The position numbers and the translations under genes were made by a program. Below are positions 13,436-20,176 of a DNA stretch of 24,887 nucleotides, one piece after another (position 1 is the first letter of the stretch; the number at the start of each line of letters is the position of its first letter). Source of the stretch: an uncultured Clostridia bacterium (GTDB lineage Bacteria > Bacillota > Clostridia > Oscillospirales > Butyricicoccaceae); NCBI GenBank assembly GCA_910586575.1, contig CAJUJQ010000035.1, positions 1-24,887 on the forward strand, in the 5' to 3' direction. The notes under the pieces are model-generated. The model saw nothing but the letters and a program-made list of their open reading frames with translations. It did no database searches and was not told where the DNA came from.

Positions 13436-15430
13436 TTAAGAAAGGTCTGCCATTTCCAGATAAAGATGCCCGTTTTCGGCGATGTATTCCTTGCGCCCTT
13501 CGAGGTTGTCGCCGAGCAGCAGGTCAAACATATCGGCGGTTTCCTTGGCCTCGCAGGGCTGCACGCGGATGAGCCGCCGGGACGCCGGGTTCATGGTGGT
13601 TTCCCACATCATTTCGGCTTCGTTTTCGCCAAGTCCCTTGGAGCGCTGGATGGTGACCTTTTTCCCCTCGAGTTTTTTCATGATTTTTGCCTTTTCGGTT
13701 TCGTCAAAGGCGAAATAGGATTTGTCCTTGTACACGATTTCATAAAGCGGGGATTCCGCAATGTAGACATAGCCCTTTTCAATCAGCGTCGGCACTAAAC
13801 GATAAAGCATGGTCAGGATGAGCGTGCGGATTTGGTAGCCGTCTACGTCGGCATCGGTGCAGATAACAATTTTGTTCCAGCGCAGCGAATCCAGGTCAAA
13901 AGAACTGATATCCTTGGCGGTTTTGCCCTTGACCTCCACGCCGCAGCCGAGGACTTTCAAAAGGTCGGTGATAATATCGCTCTTGAACACGCGGTCATAG
14001 CCTGCCTTTAGGCAGTTGAGGATTTTGCCGCGCACGGGCATGATTGCCTGGAATTCCGAATCGCGCCCCTGCTTGACCGAGCCGAGCGCCGAGTCGCCCT
14101 CCACGATATACAGCTCGCGGCGGTTGACATCCTTGGTGCGGCAGTCCACAAACTTTGCCACCCGGTTCGCAAGGTCGATATTGCCCGAAAGCTTCTTTCT
14201 GATGTTCAGGCGGGCGCGTTCGGCCTGTTCGCGGCTGCGCTTGTTGATTAAAATCTGTTCGGCAATGCGGTCGGCTTCCGCCTTGTTTTCAATAAAGTAA
14301 ACCTCAAGCCCCTGCTTCAGGAAATCGGTCATGGCCTCCTGGATAAACCGGTTTGTAATCGCCTTTTTGGTCTGGTTTTCATAGGAAGTCTGGGTCGAAA
14401 AGCAGTTGGTGACCAGAATCAGCGAATCGGAAACATCCTGAAAGGAGATTTTGCTTTCGCTTTTCTGGTATTTACCGATTTGTTTCAGATAGCCGTCAAT
14501 CGCGGACACAAAAGCCGAACGCACCGCTTTGTCAGGCGCGCCGCCGTATTCCAGCCAGGAGGAGTTGTGGTAGTATTCCAGCCGCGAGACCGAGGAGGAA
14601 AAGCAGAATGCGCAGGAAAGCCGCGCCTTGTATTCGTCCTTGTCGGCGCGGTCGCGCCCCCGGCGCTCGGTTTGCAGGAACTGCACGCTGGTCAGCGGGG
14701 TTTCCCCGGCAAGCTCCTGCACATAATCGACAATGCCGTTTTCATAGCAAAATTCGGTGGTTTCAAATTTGCCGCCCTGCTGGTTGCGGAAGATGAATTT
14801 CAGCTTTTGGTTGACGACCGCCTGACGCTTGAGCACATCCAGGTAATATTCCACCGGGATATTGATATCGGTGAAAACCTCCAGGTCGGGCCGCCAGTGG
14901 ATGCGCGTGCCGGTCTTGCGGGAGCCGGACGGCTTTTTGAGGAAGCCCTCCTTTGCGGCGGTCTTATTCTCGCCTTTTTCAAAGTGGAGCGTATACTCGA
15001 AGCCGTCCCGCAGCACGGTGACATCCATATATTCGGAAGAATATTGCGTCGCGCAGGTGCCCAGGCCGTTTAACCCAAGGGAAAACTCATAGTTTTCGCC
15101 TGCGTTGGTGTTGTATTTGCCGCCCGCGTACATCTCGCAGAAAATCAAATCCCAGTTGTAGCGGTTCTCGCCCTGGTTGAATTCGATGGGCATGCCGCGC
15201 CCGTTGTCGTCCACCTCGATAGAGCCATCCTCAAAACGGGTGACGGTGATGCTGCTGCCGTAGCCCTCGCGCGCTTCGTCGATGGAGTTGGAGAGGATTT
15301 CAAACACGGCGTGCTGGCAGCCCTCCAACCCGTCCGAACCGAAAATGACGCCGGGGCGTTTGCGGACACGGTCTGCGCCTTTGAGTGAAGAAATGCTGTC
15401 GTTGCCGTATTGGGTCTTGGTGTTTTTCAT
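13436..15430 (-). CDS. Type IIA DNA topoisomerase, B (ParE/GyrB-like) subunit
   Basis: 664 residues from the ATG at 15430, preceded by GGGAG with 7-nt spacing; the longer open frame reads into a repeat element and is rejected. The GHKL ATPase is readable: EILSNSIDEA (44-53), VDDNGRGMP (73-81) and the QTKK lysine (K355) that contacts the gamma phosphate. The ATP-lid glycine motif is divergent: LGLNGLG (118-124) stands where gyrase and Topo IV have GGLHGVG. The TOPRIM domain keeps EGDSA (444-448), DADVDG (526-531) and QRSKGLGE (595-602), so metal binding and cleavage should be intact. The A subunit follows on the same transcript. The divergence suggests a lineage separate from standard GyrB and ParE. 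Confidence 0.88.
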   Translation of the reverse strand: MKNTKTQYGNDSISSLKGADRVRKRPGVIFGSDGLEGCQHAVFEILSNSIDEAREGYGSSITVTRFEDGSIEVDDNGRGMPIEFNQGENRYNWDLIFCEMYAGGKYNTNAGENYEFSLGLNGLGTCATQYSSEYMDVTVLRDGFEYTLHFEKGENKTAAKEGFLKKPSGSRKTGTRIHWRPDLEVFTDINIPVEYYLDVLKRQAVVNQKLKFIFRNQQGGKFETTEFCYENGIVDYVQELAGETPLTSVQFLQTERRGRDRADKDEYKARLSCAFCFSSSVSRLEYYHNSSWLEYGGAPDKAVRSAFVSAIDGYLKQIGKYQKSESKISFQDVSDSLILVTNCFSTQTSYENQTKKAITNRFIQEAMTDFLKQGLEVYFIENKAEADRIAEQILINKRSREQAERARLNIRKKLSGNIDLANRVAKFVDCRTKDVNRRELYIVEGDSALGSVKQGRDSEFQAIMPVRGKILNCLKAGYDRVFKSDIITDLLKVLGCGVEVKGKTAKDISSFDLDSLRWNKIVICTDADVDGYQIRTLILTMLYRLVPTLIEKGYVYIAESPLYEIVYKDKSYFAFDETEKAKIMKKLEGKKVTIQRSKGLGENEAEMMWETTMNPASRRLIRVQPCEAKETADMFDLLLGDNLEGRKEYIAENGHLYLEMADLS

Positions 15431-15447
15431 TTTGACACTCCCTATGG

Positions 15448-15610
15448 TAGACCTGCTCGAAAACCATGGGTACACCGTCTGACGCGAGCCTTTGCTGTCA
15501 TGCTGTGCCGCCTCCCTTTGAAATCCGACAGGATTCCTGCGGGAAATCGTCCCACCCTGAAGAAAAAATCTCACGCCGTCCGGCGTACCCCTGGTTTCCG
15601 AACAGGTCTA
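15448..15610. repeat. 163-bp TA-flanked palindromic element, copy 2 (MITE-like)
   Basis: The element begins TAGACCTGCTCGAAAACCA and ends TGGTTTCCGAACAGGTCTA; the outer 41 bp match as inverted repeats at about 32 positions. It has exactly the same length as copy 1 (6313-6475), and its core (15519-15541) matches copy 1 with one difference at nearly the same offset (71 against 72). It lies between the topoisomerase promoter and the B-subunit ribosome binding site, so it is transcribed. It has no coding capacity. Confidence 0.82.
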
Positions 15611-15624
15611 TTGCAATACCCATT

Positions 15625-15653
15625 ATTATATCGAAATTTACAATCAGCGTCAA
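15625..15653 (-). promoter_or_regulatory. Promoter of the topoisomerase operon
   Basis: On the minus strand: TTGACG (15653-15648), 17-bp spacer, perfect TATAAT (15630-15625). The start point near 15618 falls a few bases before the repeat element, making a leader of about 188 nt. Confidence 0.75.
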
Positions 15654-15788
15654 GTTTTTATTGAAAACCTTCCTGAACGGCGTTAAAATACTGTTTCCGG
15701 GCGGCAATCCCATGGTTCCCCCCGCCGCATGGAGCGGAAAAGGCGGAAGGAATTTTCTGTAAGGGAAGAAAAAATCAACTGTGCACAC
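15654..15788. other. Intergenic stretch with no recognised feature
   Basis: Between the topoisomerase promoter (-) and the kinase-like gene promoter (+). I see GC-rich short palindromic bits but no ORF, terminator or operator I would defend. Confidence 0.5.
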
Positions 15789-15817
15789 TTGACAAAAAAG
15801 GCGGTTTGCGATATCAT
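15789..15817 (+). promoter_or_regulatory. Promoter of the cytidylate-kinase-like gene
   Basis: Perfect TTGACA (15789-15794), 17-bp spacer, TATCAT (15812-15817). A small GCGCC/GGCGC hairpin (about 15838-15852) lies in the leader just before the ribosome binding site. Confidence 0.75.
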
Positions 15818-15873
15818 AAAATTGTAGAAAACGTGTGGCGCCATTGCGGGCGCTGGAAAGGGGCGTTTGCTTT

Positions 15874-16485
15874 ATGAAGGATAATCTGGTTATTACAATC
15901 GGTCGGGAATATGGTTCAGGCGGTCGGGAGGTCGGCAAGAAGCTTGCGCTTCGCCTGGGCATCGCCTTTTATGACCGCGAGCTGATTACGCGCGCCGCGA
16001 AAAAGTCGGGGTTCGATGAGGAGATGTTCGAGCAGCTGGACAAACGCGCAACCAACAGCTTCCTTTATTCGCTGACTATGTTCGGTACGGCGGGCACCAA
16101 CGGCATGTCATTGACTGACCAGCTGTATCTGGCACAGGCAAACGTGATTCGGGAGCTGGCGGATATGGGGCCGAGTGTGATGGTGGGCCGCTGTGCCGAC
16201 CATGTCCTGCGCGAGTATACCAACCGCTACGACTTTTTCATCACCGGTTCGCTGGAAGCGCGCGAAGCACGGCTGCGCAGCAGCGGCGATTATGAAATTA
16301 CGGGCCGTTCCATCCCCTCCGCGCTGGAGAAAATGGATAAGCAGCGCGCTACCTATTATAACTATTATACCGGCCAGGTATGGGGCAAGGCAAACCACTA
16401 TGATATGTGCATTAACGCCGGGCGGATTGGCGTAGACGCTTCGGTGGCGCTGATTCTCGATTATATCGAAAAGATTAAGAAATAA
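15874..16485 (+). CDS. Cytidylate-kinase-like family protein
   Basis: 203 residues from the ATG at 15874, with an AAGGGG site 10 nt upstream. The N-terminus, LVITIGREYGSGGREVGKKLALRLG, is the P-loop of the cytidylate-kinase-2 family, followed by the helical lid region and VMVGRCADHVLREY, FFITGSLEAREARL, then KMDKQRATYYNYYTGQVWG and a final YDMCINAGRIGVD. These proteins are related to CMP kinase (Cmk) but shorter and divergent; their substrate in Clostridia is not established, so nucleotide phosphorylation is an inference from the fold. It stands alone with its own promoter and terminator. Confidence 0.85.
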   Translation: MKDNLVITIGREYGSGGREVGKKLALRLGIAFYDRELITRAAKKSGFDEEMFEQLDKRATNSFLYSLTMFGTAGTNGMSLTDQLYLAQANVIRELADMGPSVMVGRCADHVLREYTNRYDFFITGSLEAREARLRSSGDYEITGRSIPSALEKMDKQRATYYNYYTGQVWGKANHYDMCINAGRIGVDASVALILDYIEKIKK

Positions 16486-16545
16486 TGTTCTGACACTGCC
16501 CCGGCAGACGGGGAACCGAGTGAAAAGGGTGAATAAATTTAGATA

Positions 16546-16583
16546 CAGCAGCAGTCGGCATTTGCCGGCTGCTGCTGCTTTTT
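16546..16583 (+). terminator. Terminator of the kinase-like gene
   Basis: A 14-bp stem (16546-16559 with 16564-16577, one G-T pair) around a 4-nt loop, followed by CTTTTT. The repeated GCAGCAGCAG appearance comes from the stem, not from a microsatellite. Confidence 0.85.
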
Positions 16584-16638
16584 GGGGAAAATGTGTTTCT
16601 GGGTCTGCGCAATTCGGCTTGCGCGGCATGACGGTGCT

Positions 16639-17319
16639 TCAGGAAATTGCCCCCCTTGTCATCGCGGCCCAAAGGGCTTCACATGCCTCCGGATAATCGG
16701 TGGTTTTCTCGGTCACAAAGCCACGCCGCGCAACCGCGATATCAGCCAACAGCGCTTGACTGCCAGCGGTTTCGGCATCCAGTGGCAGCGCCGCCAGCGC
16801 CGGACAATCGCCCCAACGCACCCAGGCACCCTCAGCGGAGGTGTCGCCCTCCCGGGGCAGCGAACCGTCCAGCAGGGCAAGTGAAAAATAGCGCGCCTGA
16901 AAATTCGCCGCGTCCTCCAACAGAAAAATAGAACTGTCACAGCTTTCCAGGTCGCCAATCAGCTTGGCCTCGGCGGCGTAGCCATAGGCCATTGCGTCCG
17001 GGATAATATATTGGCGAAGCGCGACGACGGTTTGTCCGTCGCCGTTGGCGTCGGTGCCCAGCGATGACAGAGCGGTTTCCAGCGCCGCGGCAGTCCCCTC
17101 CGGCAGGGCGGTGCTGCCAACATAAGCCACTTGGTAATCGGGCTTCACCCCGCTGAACGCCGACCAAAGCAGATGCACCGCCAGTGCTGCGGCGGCAACG
17201 CAGATTACAACGTGCCAGATGTGATAATCCCACCAATTTGAGATTTTTTCCCTGCGGGTTAGTTCCCGCTGTACTTCGGGCTTTTCGTCCCGGTGCAGCC
17301 AGTCCAGGTAACGGCTCAT
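16639..17319 (-). CDS. Membrane-anchored hypothetical protein
   Basis: 226 residues from the ATG at 17319, which has GAGGAGG with 7-nt spacing. A charged cytoplasmic N-terminus (YLDWLHRDEKPEVQRELTRREK) leads into a single membrane helix with WWDYHIWHVVICVAAAALAVHLL (about 29-51). The remaining ~170 residues are probably extracytoplasmic, rich in Ala, Asp and aromatic residues, with no motif I recognise; the W-W-D-Y entry to the helix is common in uncharacterised clostridial membrane proteins. A GTG start 96 bp upstream (17415) with a good GGAGG site is also in frame, but the added 32 residues use many AGA/AGG codons and look unlike protein. That stretch instead holds a short ORF in another frame. 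A link to the neighbouring XRE repressor gene, 70 bp further upstream, is possible. Confidence 0.65.
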   Translation of the reverse strand: MSRYLDWLHRDEKPEVQRELTRREKISNWWDYHIWHVVICVAAAALAVHLLWSAFSGVKPDYQVAYVGSTALPEGTAAALETALSSLGTDANGDGQTVVALRQYIIPDAMAYGYAAEAKLIGDLESCDSSIFLLEDAANFQARYFSLALLDGSLPREGDTSAEGAWVRWGDCPALAALPLDAETAGSQALLADIAVARRGFVTEKTTDYPEACEALWAAMTRGAIS

Positions 17320-17417
17320 CCTGCTGCCTCCTCTCGGGTTGTTCCGTCCGCCGCCGGAAATGCTTCCGTGCGGTCTGGTTCTTTGCGTACCTCTGCGTTC
17401 CCTTTCGGTTTCCACAA
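17316..17417 (-). CDS. Possible 33-aa leader or coupled ORF
   Basis: A TTG start at 17417 lies 5 nt after GGAGG. The ORF reads LWKPKGNAEVRKEPDRTEAF and ends in a TGA that overlaps the ATG of the next gene (ATGA at 17319-17316). Its codon use resembles that of neighbouring genes better than the alternative frame, and the stop-start overlap suggests translational coupling. Spacing is a little short, and a 33-residue hydrophilic peptide has no family to support it. Confidence 0.3.
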   Translation of the reverse strand: MWKPKGNAEVRKEPDRTEAFPAADGTTREEAAG

Positions 17418-17487
17418 GGTCACCTCCATCAAGCTGGCAGGGGTAATGTTATCATAAACACAGTGAAAAAGGCTCGTTTTCGACAAT

Positions 17488-17853
17488 TTATTTTATGCCC
17501 TCACCGCAAAATGATTTCTCGATATCGTCAAGGGAGTTGATAAAGGCAAGCACAGCCTTCACCTGTTCATCGTTCATTTTTTCAAGGCTGGCAAGCGCCT
17601 TCTGGTGAAGCTCGGACAAGCCCTTGTTTTTACTGATCTGTTTGAACTTGGGTTCCTTTCCGGAGAGTATCCAGTCGGCGCTATAGCCGTATTTCTCTTC
17701 AATCAGCGCTGCAAGAGATTGGGAAAGGCGGATATCCGGGTCTTTCAAAAGCTTAGAGATATAGCTTTCCGTGATACCTAATTCACATGCCAGTTGTTTT
17801 TGCTTCAGCTTATTTTCCTGCAAGATGCGTTTGATTCGGTCACATTGATTCAT
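17488..17853 (-). CDS. XRE/Cro-CI type transcriptional repressor
   Basis: 121 residues from the ATG at 17853 with AGGAGGTG 7 nt upstream. The N-terminal helix-turn-helix is clear: LKQKQLACELGITESYISKLL, followed by LSQSLAALIEEKYGYSADWILSG, a phage-CI-like arrangement. A short C-terminal tail (LHQKALASLEKMNDEQVKAV onward) would form an amphipathic helix, probably for dimerisation. The gene is divergent from a 46-residue protein; the 122-bp gap holds two face-to-face promoters and two related palindromes, so autoregulation and control of the small gene are likely. This may be a resident regulatory switch, or the remnant of a phage or element immunity module. Confidence 0.88.
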   Translation of the reverse strand: MNQCDRIKRILQENKLKQKQLACELGITESYISKLLKDPDIRLSQSLAALIEEKYGYSADWILSGKEPKFKQISKNKGLSELHQKALASLEKMNDEQVKAVLAFINSLDDIEKSFCGEGIK

Positions 17854-17875
17854 GGCTGCACCTCCTACAAAATAT

Positions 17876-17904
17876 ACCATAACAGAAAAACTTGAATAAG
17901 TCAA
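17876..17904 (-). promoter_or_regulatory. Promoter of the XRE repressor gene
   Basis: On the minus strand: TTGACT (17904-17899), 17-bp spacer, TATGGT (17881-17876). Its -35 lies inside operator-like palindrome 1. Confidence 0.6.
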
Positions 17905-17905
17905 G
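17890..17905. promoter_or_regulatory. Operator-like site 1
   Basis: ACTTGAATAAGTCAAG, an inverted repeat CTTGA/TCAAG, matches site 2 at 13 of 16 positions and overlaps the -35 of the repressor promoter. A further overlapping palindrome TCAAGA-6 nt-TCTTGA (17901-17918) bridges to the opposing -35. Confidence 0.6.
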
Positions 17906-17914
17906 AAGAATATC

Positions 17915-17943
17915 TTGACAGGTGGAATGATTTGATTTATACT
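17915..17943 (+). promoter_or_regulatory. Promoter of the 46-aa gene
   Basis: Perfect TTGACA (17915-17920), 17-bp spacer, TATACT (17938-17943). This is stronger than the opposing repressor promoter and should be active when not repressed. Confidence 0.75.
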
Positions 17944-17956
17944 TGAATTATTCAAT
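17941..17956. promoter_or_regulatory. Operator-like site 2
   Basis: ACTTGAATTATTCAAT contains a perfect 13-bp palindrome TTGAAT-T-ATTCAA (17943-17955). It overlaps the end of the -10 and the start point of the 46-aa gene promoter, the position expected for a repressor site. It lies 51 bp from site 1. Confidence 0.65.
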
Positions 17957-17975
17957 ATCAAGGAGGCGGATTTAT

Positions 17976-18116
17976 ATGTGTGAACAATACAGGGAAATTG
18001 CCGCAGAGAAAATTGCGGAAATGTCATCAGAGCAGGTTGCAAAGCTGCTGATATTTATGGCAGGCATGGAGGCCGAAGCGGAAGCCGAGCGGAGGCTGCG
18101 GGAGCGGGTGTGCTGA
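17976..18116 (+). CDS. 46-aa protein divergent from the XRE repressor
   Basis: The ATG at 17976 follows AGGAGG (17961-17966) with 9-nt spacing. The protein begins MCEQYREIAAEKIAEM, then SSEQVAKLLIFMAGM, then a charged AEAEAERRLRERVC tail. It is predicted to be all helical with no membrane segment. Its central M-x-x-E-Q-V-x-x-(L/V)-L-x-F stretch resembles the C-terminal tail of the divergent repressor (MNDEQVKAVLAFINSL). This may be chance or a shared interaction helix. It has its own strong promoter, an operator-like palindrome and a terminator overlapping its stop, so it is a complete gene despite its size. I recognise no family. An antagonist or co-factor of the repressor is an inference. 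Confidence 0.75.
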   Translation: MCEQYREIAAEKIAEMSSEQVAKLLIFMAGMEAEAEAERRLRERVC

Positions 18117-18129
18117 GACGCCCGTTTTT
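18105..18129 (+). terminator. Terminator of the 46-aa gene
   Basis: CGGGTGT (18105-18111) pairs with ACGCCCG (18118-18124) with one G-T pair, then five T residues. The stem includes the last codons and stop. Confidence 0.7.
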
Positions 18130-18146
18130 CCGGTGGCTCCAGCAAA

Positions 18147-18197
18147 CTTTAGGATTTTCTTAAACTTTCTTACGGAAATCTTAAGATTTGTTTAACC
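18147..18197 (+). promoter_or_regulatory. Tandem repeat boxes upstream of dedA, response-regulator type
   Basis: CTTA(A/C)-type heptads start at about 18159 (CTTAAAC), 18169 (CTTACGG), 18180 (CTTAAGA) and 18190 (GTTTAAC), with a weaker one at 18147. The 10-11 bp spacing puts them on one face of the helix directly upstream of the -35. This resembles tandem direct-repeat sites of OmpR-family regulators of the PhoP or VanR kind. The regulator is not in the window. Confidence 0.45.
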
Positions 18198-18200
18198 CTC

Positions 18201-18229
18201 TTGTATTTCCCGGAATGATGGAGTATTCT
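18201..18229 (+). promoter_or_regulatory. Promoter of the dedA-glycosyltransferase operon
   Basis: TTGTAT (18201-18206), 17-bp spacer, TATTCT (18224-18229). It is moderately weak, consistent with activation through the upstream repeat boxes. Confidence 0.55.
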
Positions 18230-18263
18230 GGGTTCACGAAAGAAACAGAAAGGATTGTGCAAA

Positions 18264-18773
18264 ATGGATTTTGGTGTGATTAACGGATATTTTCAACAGT
18301 ATGGCGCAATCGCGGTCTTTGTGATTGTGCTGCTGGAATACTGCAACCTTCCGGGGTTCCCGGCGGGGATTATTATGCCGCTGGCGGGGATTTGGGCGGC
18401 GCAGGGCAATCTGGGGTTTTGGACAGCAATTTGGCTTTCGGTTGCGGCTGGGATGCTGGGAAGCATCATCCTTTATTGGATCGGGCGCTGCGGCGGGCAG
18501 CTGTTCCTGACCGCTTACCTGAAAAAATTCCCCTCCCATAAGGACGGGGTTGATAAAACATTGGATACTGTACAGCGGCACGGCGGCTGGGGCGTATTTG
18601 TCAGCAAGCTGATTCCGATGGTGCGCACCATCATTTCCATCCCGGCGGGCGTGCTCAAAATGCCGCTGCGGCAGTATCTGATAAGCTCCCTTGCGGGGGT
18701 ATTCCTTTGGAACCTGGTCTTTGTGGGCGCAGGCTACCTTGGCGGGGAGGCAATCCTGCAATACCTGATATAA
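18264..18773 (+). CDS. DedA-family membrane protein (VTT/SNARE-associated domain)
   Basis: 169 residues from the ATG at 18264 with AAAGGA 9 nt upstream. The family signatures are present: EYCNLPGFPAGIIMPLAGIWA, the GMLGSIILYWIGR motif, and the conserved arginine region LIPMVRTIISIPAGVLKMP, which matches the DedA core. Four to five hydrophobic segments, some re-entrant, are expected. DedA proteins are membrane lipid transporters or scramblases; members of the family recycle undecaprenyl phosphate or phosphatidylethanolamine and affect envelope stress tolerance. A glycosyltransferase gene follows after 48 bp with no terminator between, suggesting a joint role in glycolipid or cell-envelope polymer synthesis. 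Confidence 0.9.
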   Translation: MDFGVINGYFQQYGAIAVFVIVLLEYCNLPGFPAGIIMPLAGIWAAQGNLGFWTAIWLSVAAGMLGSIILYWIGRCGGQLFLTAYLKKFPSHKDGVDKTLDTVQRHGGWGVFVSKLIPMVRTIISIPAGVLKMPLRQYLISSLAGVFLWNLVFVGAGYLGGEAILQYLI

Positions 18774-18821
18774 AGAAACTGAAATATTATTTTATGGATA
18801 GGAAAAAGAGGAGGAACGGAA

Positions 18822-20060
18822 ATGCGTATCGCCATGATGACCAGCAATTACAAGCCCTTTGTCGGGGGTGTGCCGATTTCCATCGAACGGCTTGCAAACA
18901 GCCTGCGGCAGCGCGGGCACACCGTATTTGTTTTAGCGCCGGAATGCGGCAGTACGGATGATGATATTTTTACCATTCGTTTCCGCACGGTCAGGCCGCT
19001 CCAGCACGGTGGCTTCCGCCTGTCGCAGCTGTTCGACCCGGCGCTTCCGCATATTTTTTCCACGCTGGGTGTGGATCTCATCCATGTGCACGATCCGTTT
19101 TTTGTCGGGCACCTGGCACTCAGCCTGGGGCGAAAATACCATATTCCGGTTGTCTATACCCACCACACCCGTTATGAACAGTACCTGCATTATGTCCGCG
19201 CCTATGCCGCCGCCGAAGCACGCGCCCGTGAGGGGCATCCCCTGACCGCCGGTTTCCTGCGTGAGCTGCGGGAGGGCTGGCTGCCCGCCTGGGTCGCCGC
19301 CTTCGAGAACCGCTGCGACACCGTGATTGCGCCTTCCGAAAGCATGCGGCAGGAGCTGCTGCGCCTTGGCGTGTGCCGCCCGGTACATGTCCTGCCGACC
19401 GGCATCCCGGAATACGCCTTCGAGCGGGACGACATTGAAAGCGCGCGCCTGCGGCGGGAGCTGTCCGGCGGGAAGCCGCACCTGCTGTGCACGGTTTCCC
19501 GGCTCGGGCGGGAGAAAAACCTGGACGCGCTGCTGAGAAGCATGGCTGTCCTGAAAGAGCGGATTGGGGATACCTTCCGGCTGGCGGTGCTCGGCGAGGG
19601 GCCGGAGCGCGCCGCCCTGGAAACGCTGCGCGGCCGTCTCGGACTTGGGGGGAACGTCTGCTTTTGCGGGGCGGTGGAAAACCGCAGTCTTGCCGCGTTC
19701 CACCGCGCAAGCGATCTGTTTGTGTTCAGCTCGCGCTCGGAAACCCAGGGGATTGTCCTGCTCGAAGCGATGGCGGCGGGAAGCCCCGTCATTGCTTTCC
19801 AAGCCCCAGGCGCGCAGGACGTGGTGCGGGACGGGCTGAACGGCTTCCTGACGTGCGAAGCGGATTTCGCGCCGCGCGTTGCCGAGGTGCTCGGGAACCG
19901 GGCACTGCGGCAGGCGCTGTCATCCGTCGCAATCCGCACGGCGCGGCGGTTCACAACCGATGAGATTGCCCGCGGGGCGGAAGCCCTTTACTGCTCCGCC
20001 GGGGCGGGGGACATGGTGCGGCTGATGCCGCCCGCGCCTGTCGTGCGGCAGACGGTGTAA
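18822..20060 (+). CDS. GT4-family glycosyltransferase (glycolipid type)
   Basis: 412 residues from the ATG at 18822, preceded by GAGGAGG. It has the GT-B fold of family GT4: an N-terminal acceptor domain with MMTSNYKPFVGGVPISIERLA and the membrane-facing VVYTHHTRYEQYLHYVRAY segment, and a C-terminal nucleotide-sugar domain with VSRLGREKNLDALLRS, VLGEGPERAALE and the E-x7-E motif SETQGIVLLEAMAAGSPVIAF. The GGVPISIERLA and THHTRYEQY patterns are like those of diacylglycerol glucosyltransferases that make glycolipid anchors. The product is therefore probably a membrane glycolipid, but sugar donor and acceptor are not certain. It is co-transcribed with the DedA-family gene. The last ~25 residues are a poorly conserved tail. 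Confidence 0.88.
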   Translation: MRIAMMTSNYKPFVGGVPISIERLANSLRQRGHTVFVLAPECGSTDDDIFTIRFRTVRPLQHGGFRLSQLFDPALPHIFSTLGVDLIHVHDPFFVGHLALSLGRKYHIPVVYTHHTRYEQYLHYVRAYAAAEARAREGHPLTAGFLRELREGWLPAWVAAFENRCDTVIAPSESMRQELLRLGVCRPVHVLPTGIPEYAFERDDIESARLRRELSGGKPHLLCTVSRLGREKNLDALLRSMAVLKERIGDTFRLAVLGEGPERAALETLRGRLGLGGNVCFCGAVENRSLAAFHRASDLFVFSSRSETQGIVLLEAMAAGSPVIAFQAPGAQDVVRDGLNGFLTCEADFAPRVAEVLGNRALRQALSSVAIRTARRFTTDEIARGAEALYCSAGAGDMVRLMPPAPVVRQTV

Positions 20061-20106
20061 ACCTTTTCAAACTCCAGCCATTGTACAGCAGCATGAAAGA
20101 TATACG

Positions 20107-20145
20107 AAAAAAACCGGGGTGCAGGGAAAATCCTGCACCCCGGTT
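20107..20145 (-). terminator. fba terminator
   Basis: A perfect 14-bp stem (20112-20125 with 20132-20145) with a 6-nt loop; on the minus strand it ends in a run of T residues. On the plus strand it may also slow read-through from the glycosyltransferase gene. Confidence 0.85.
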
Positions 20146-20176
20146 GTAATTACCGTTTTATGCGGCTGAAAGCAGC

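Noticed and set aside
15431..15574. A 48-residue N-terminal extension of the topoisomerase B subunit
   Set aside because: The extension translates the inserted palindromic element; the ATG at 15430 has the proper ribosome binding site and the family-like N-terminus.
15837..15852. A 16-bp identity with 7748-7763 (GCGCCATTGCGGGCGC)
   Set aside because: One copy is inside the CmpB-like coding region and the other in a leader; flanks do not match and it is GC-rich, so chance is likely.
16546..16577. GCAGCAGCAG-type trinucleotide repeat
   Set aside because: It is the stem of an intrinsic terminator with a matching CTGCTGCTG arm and a T run.
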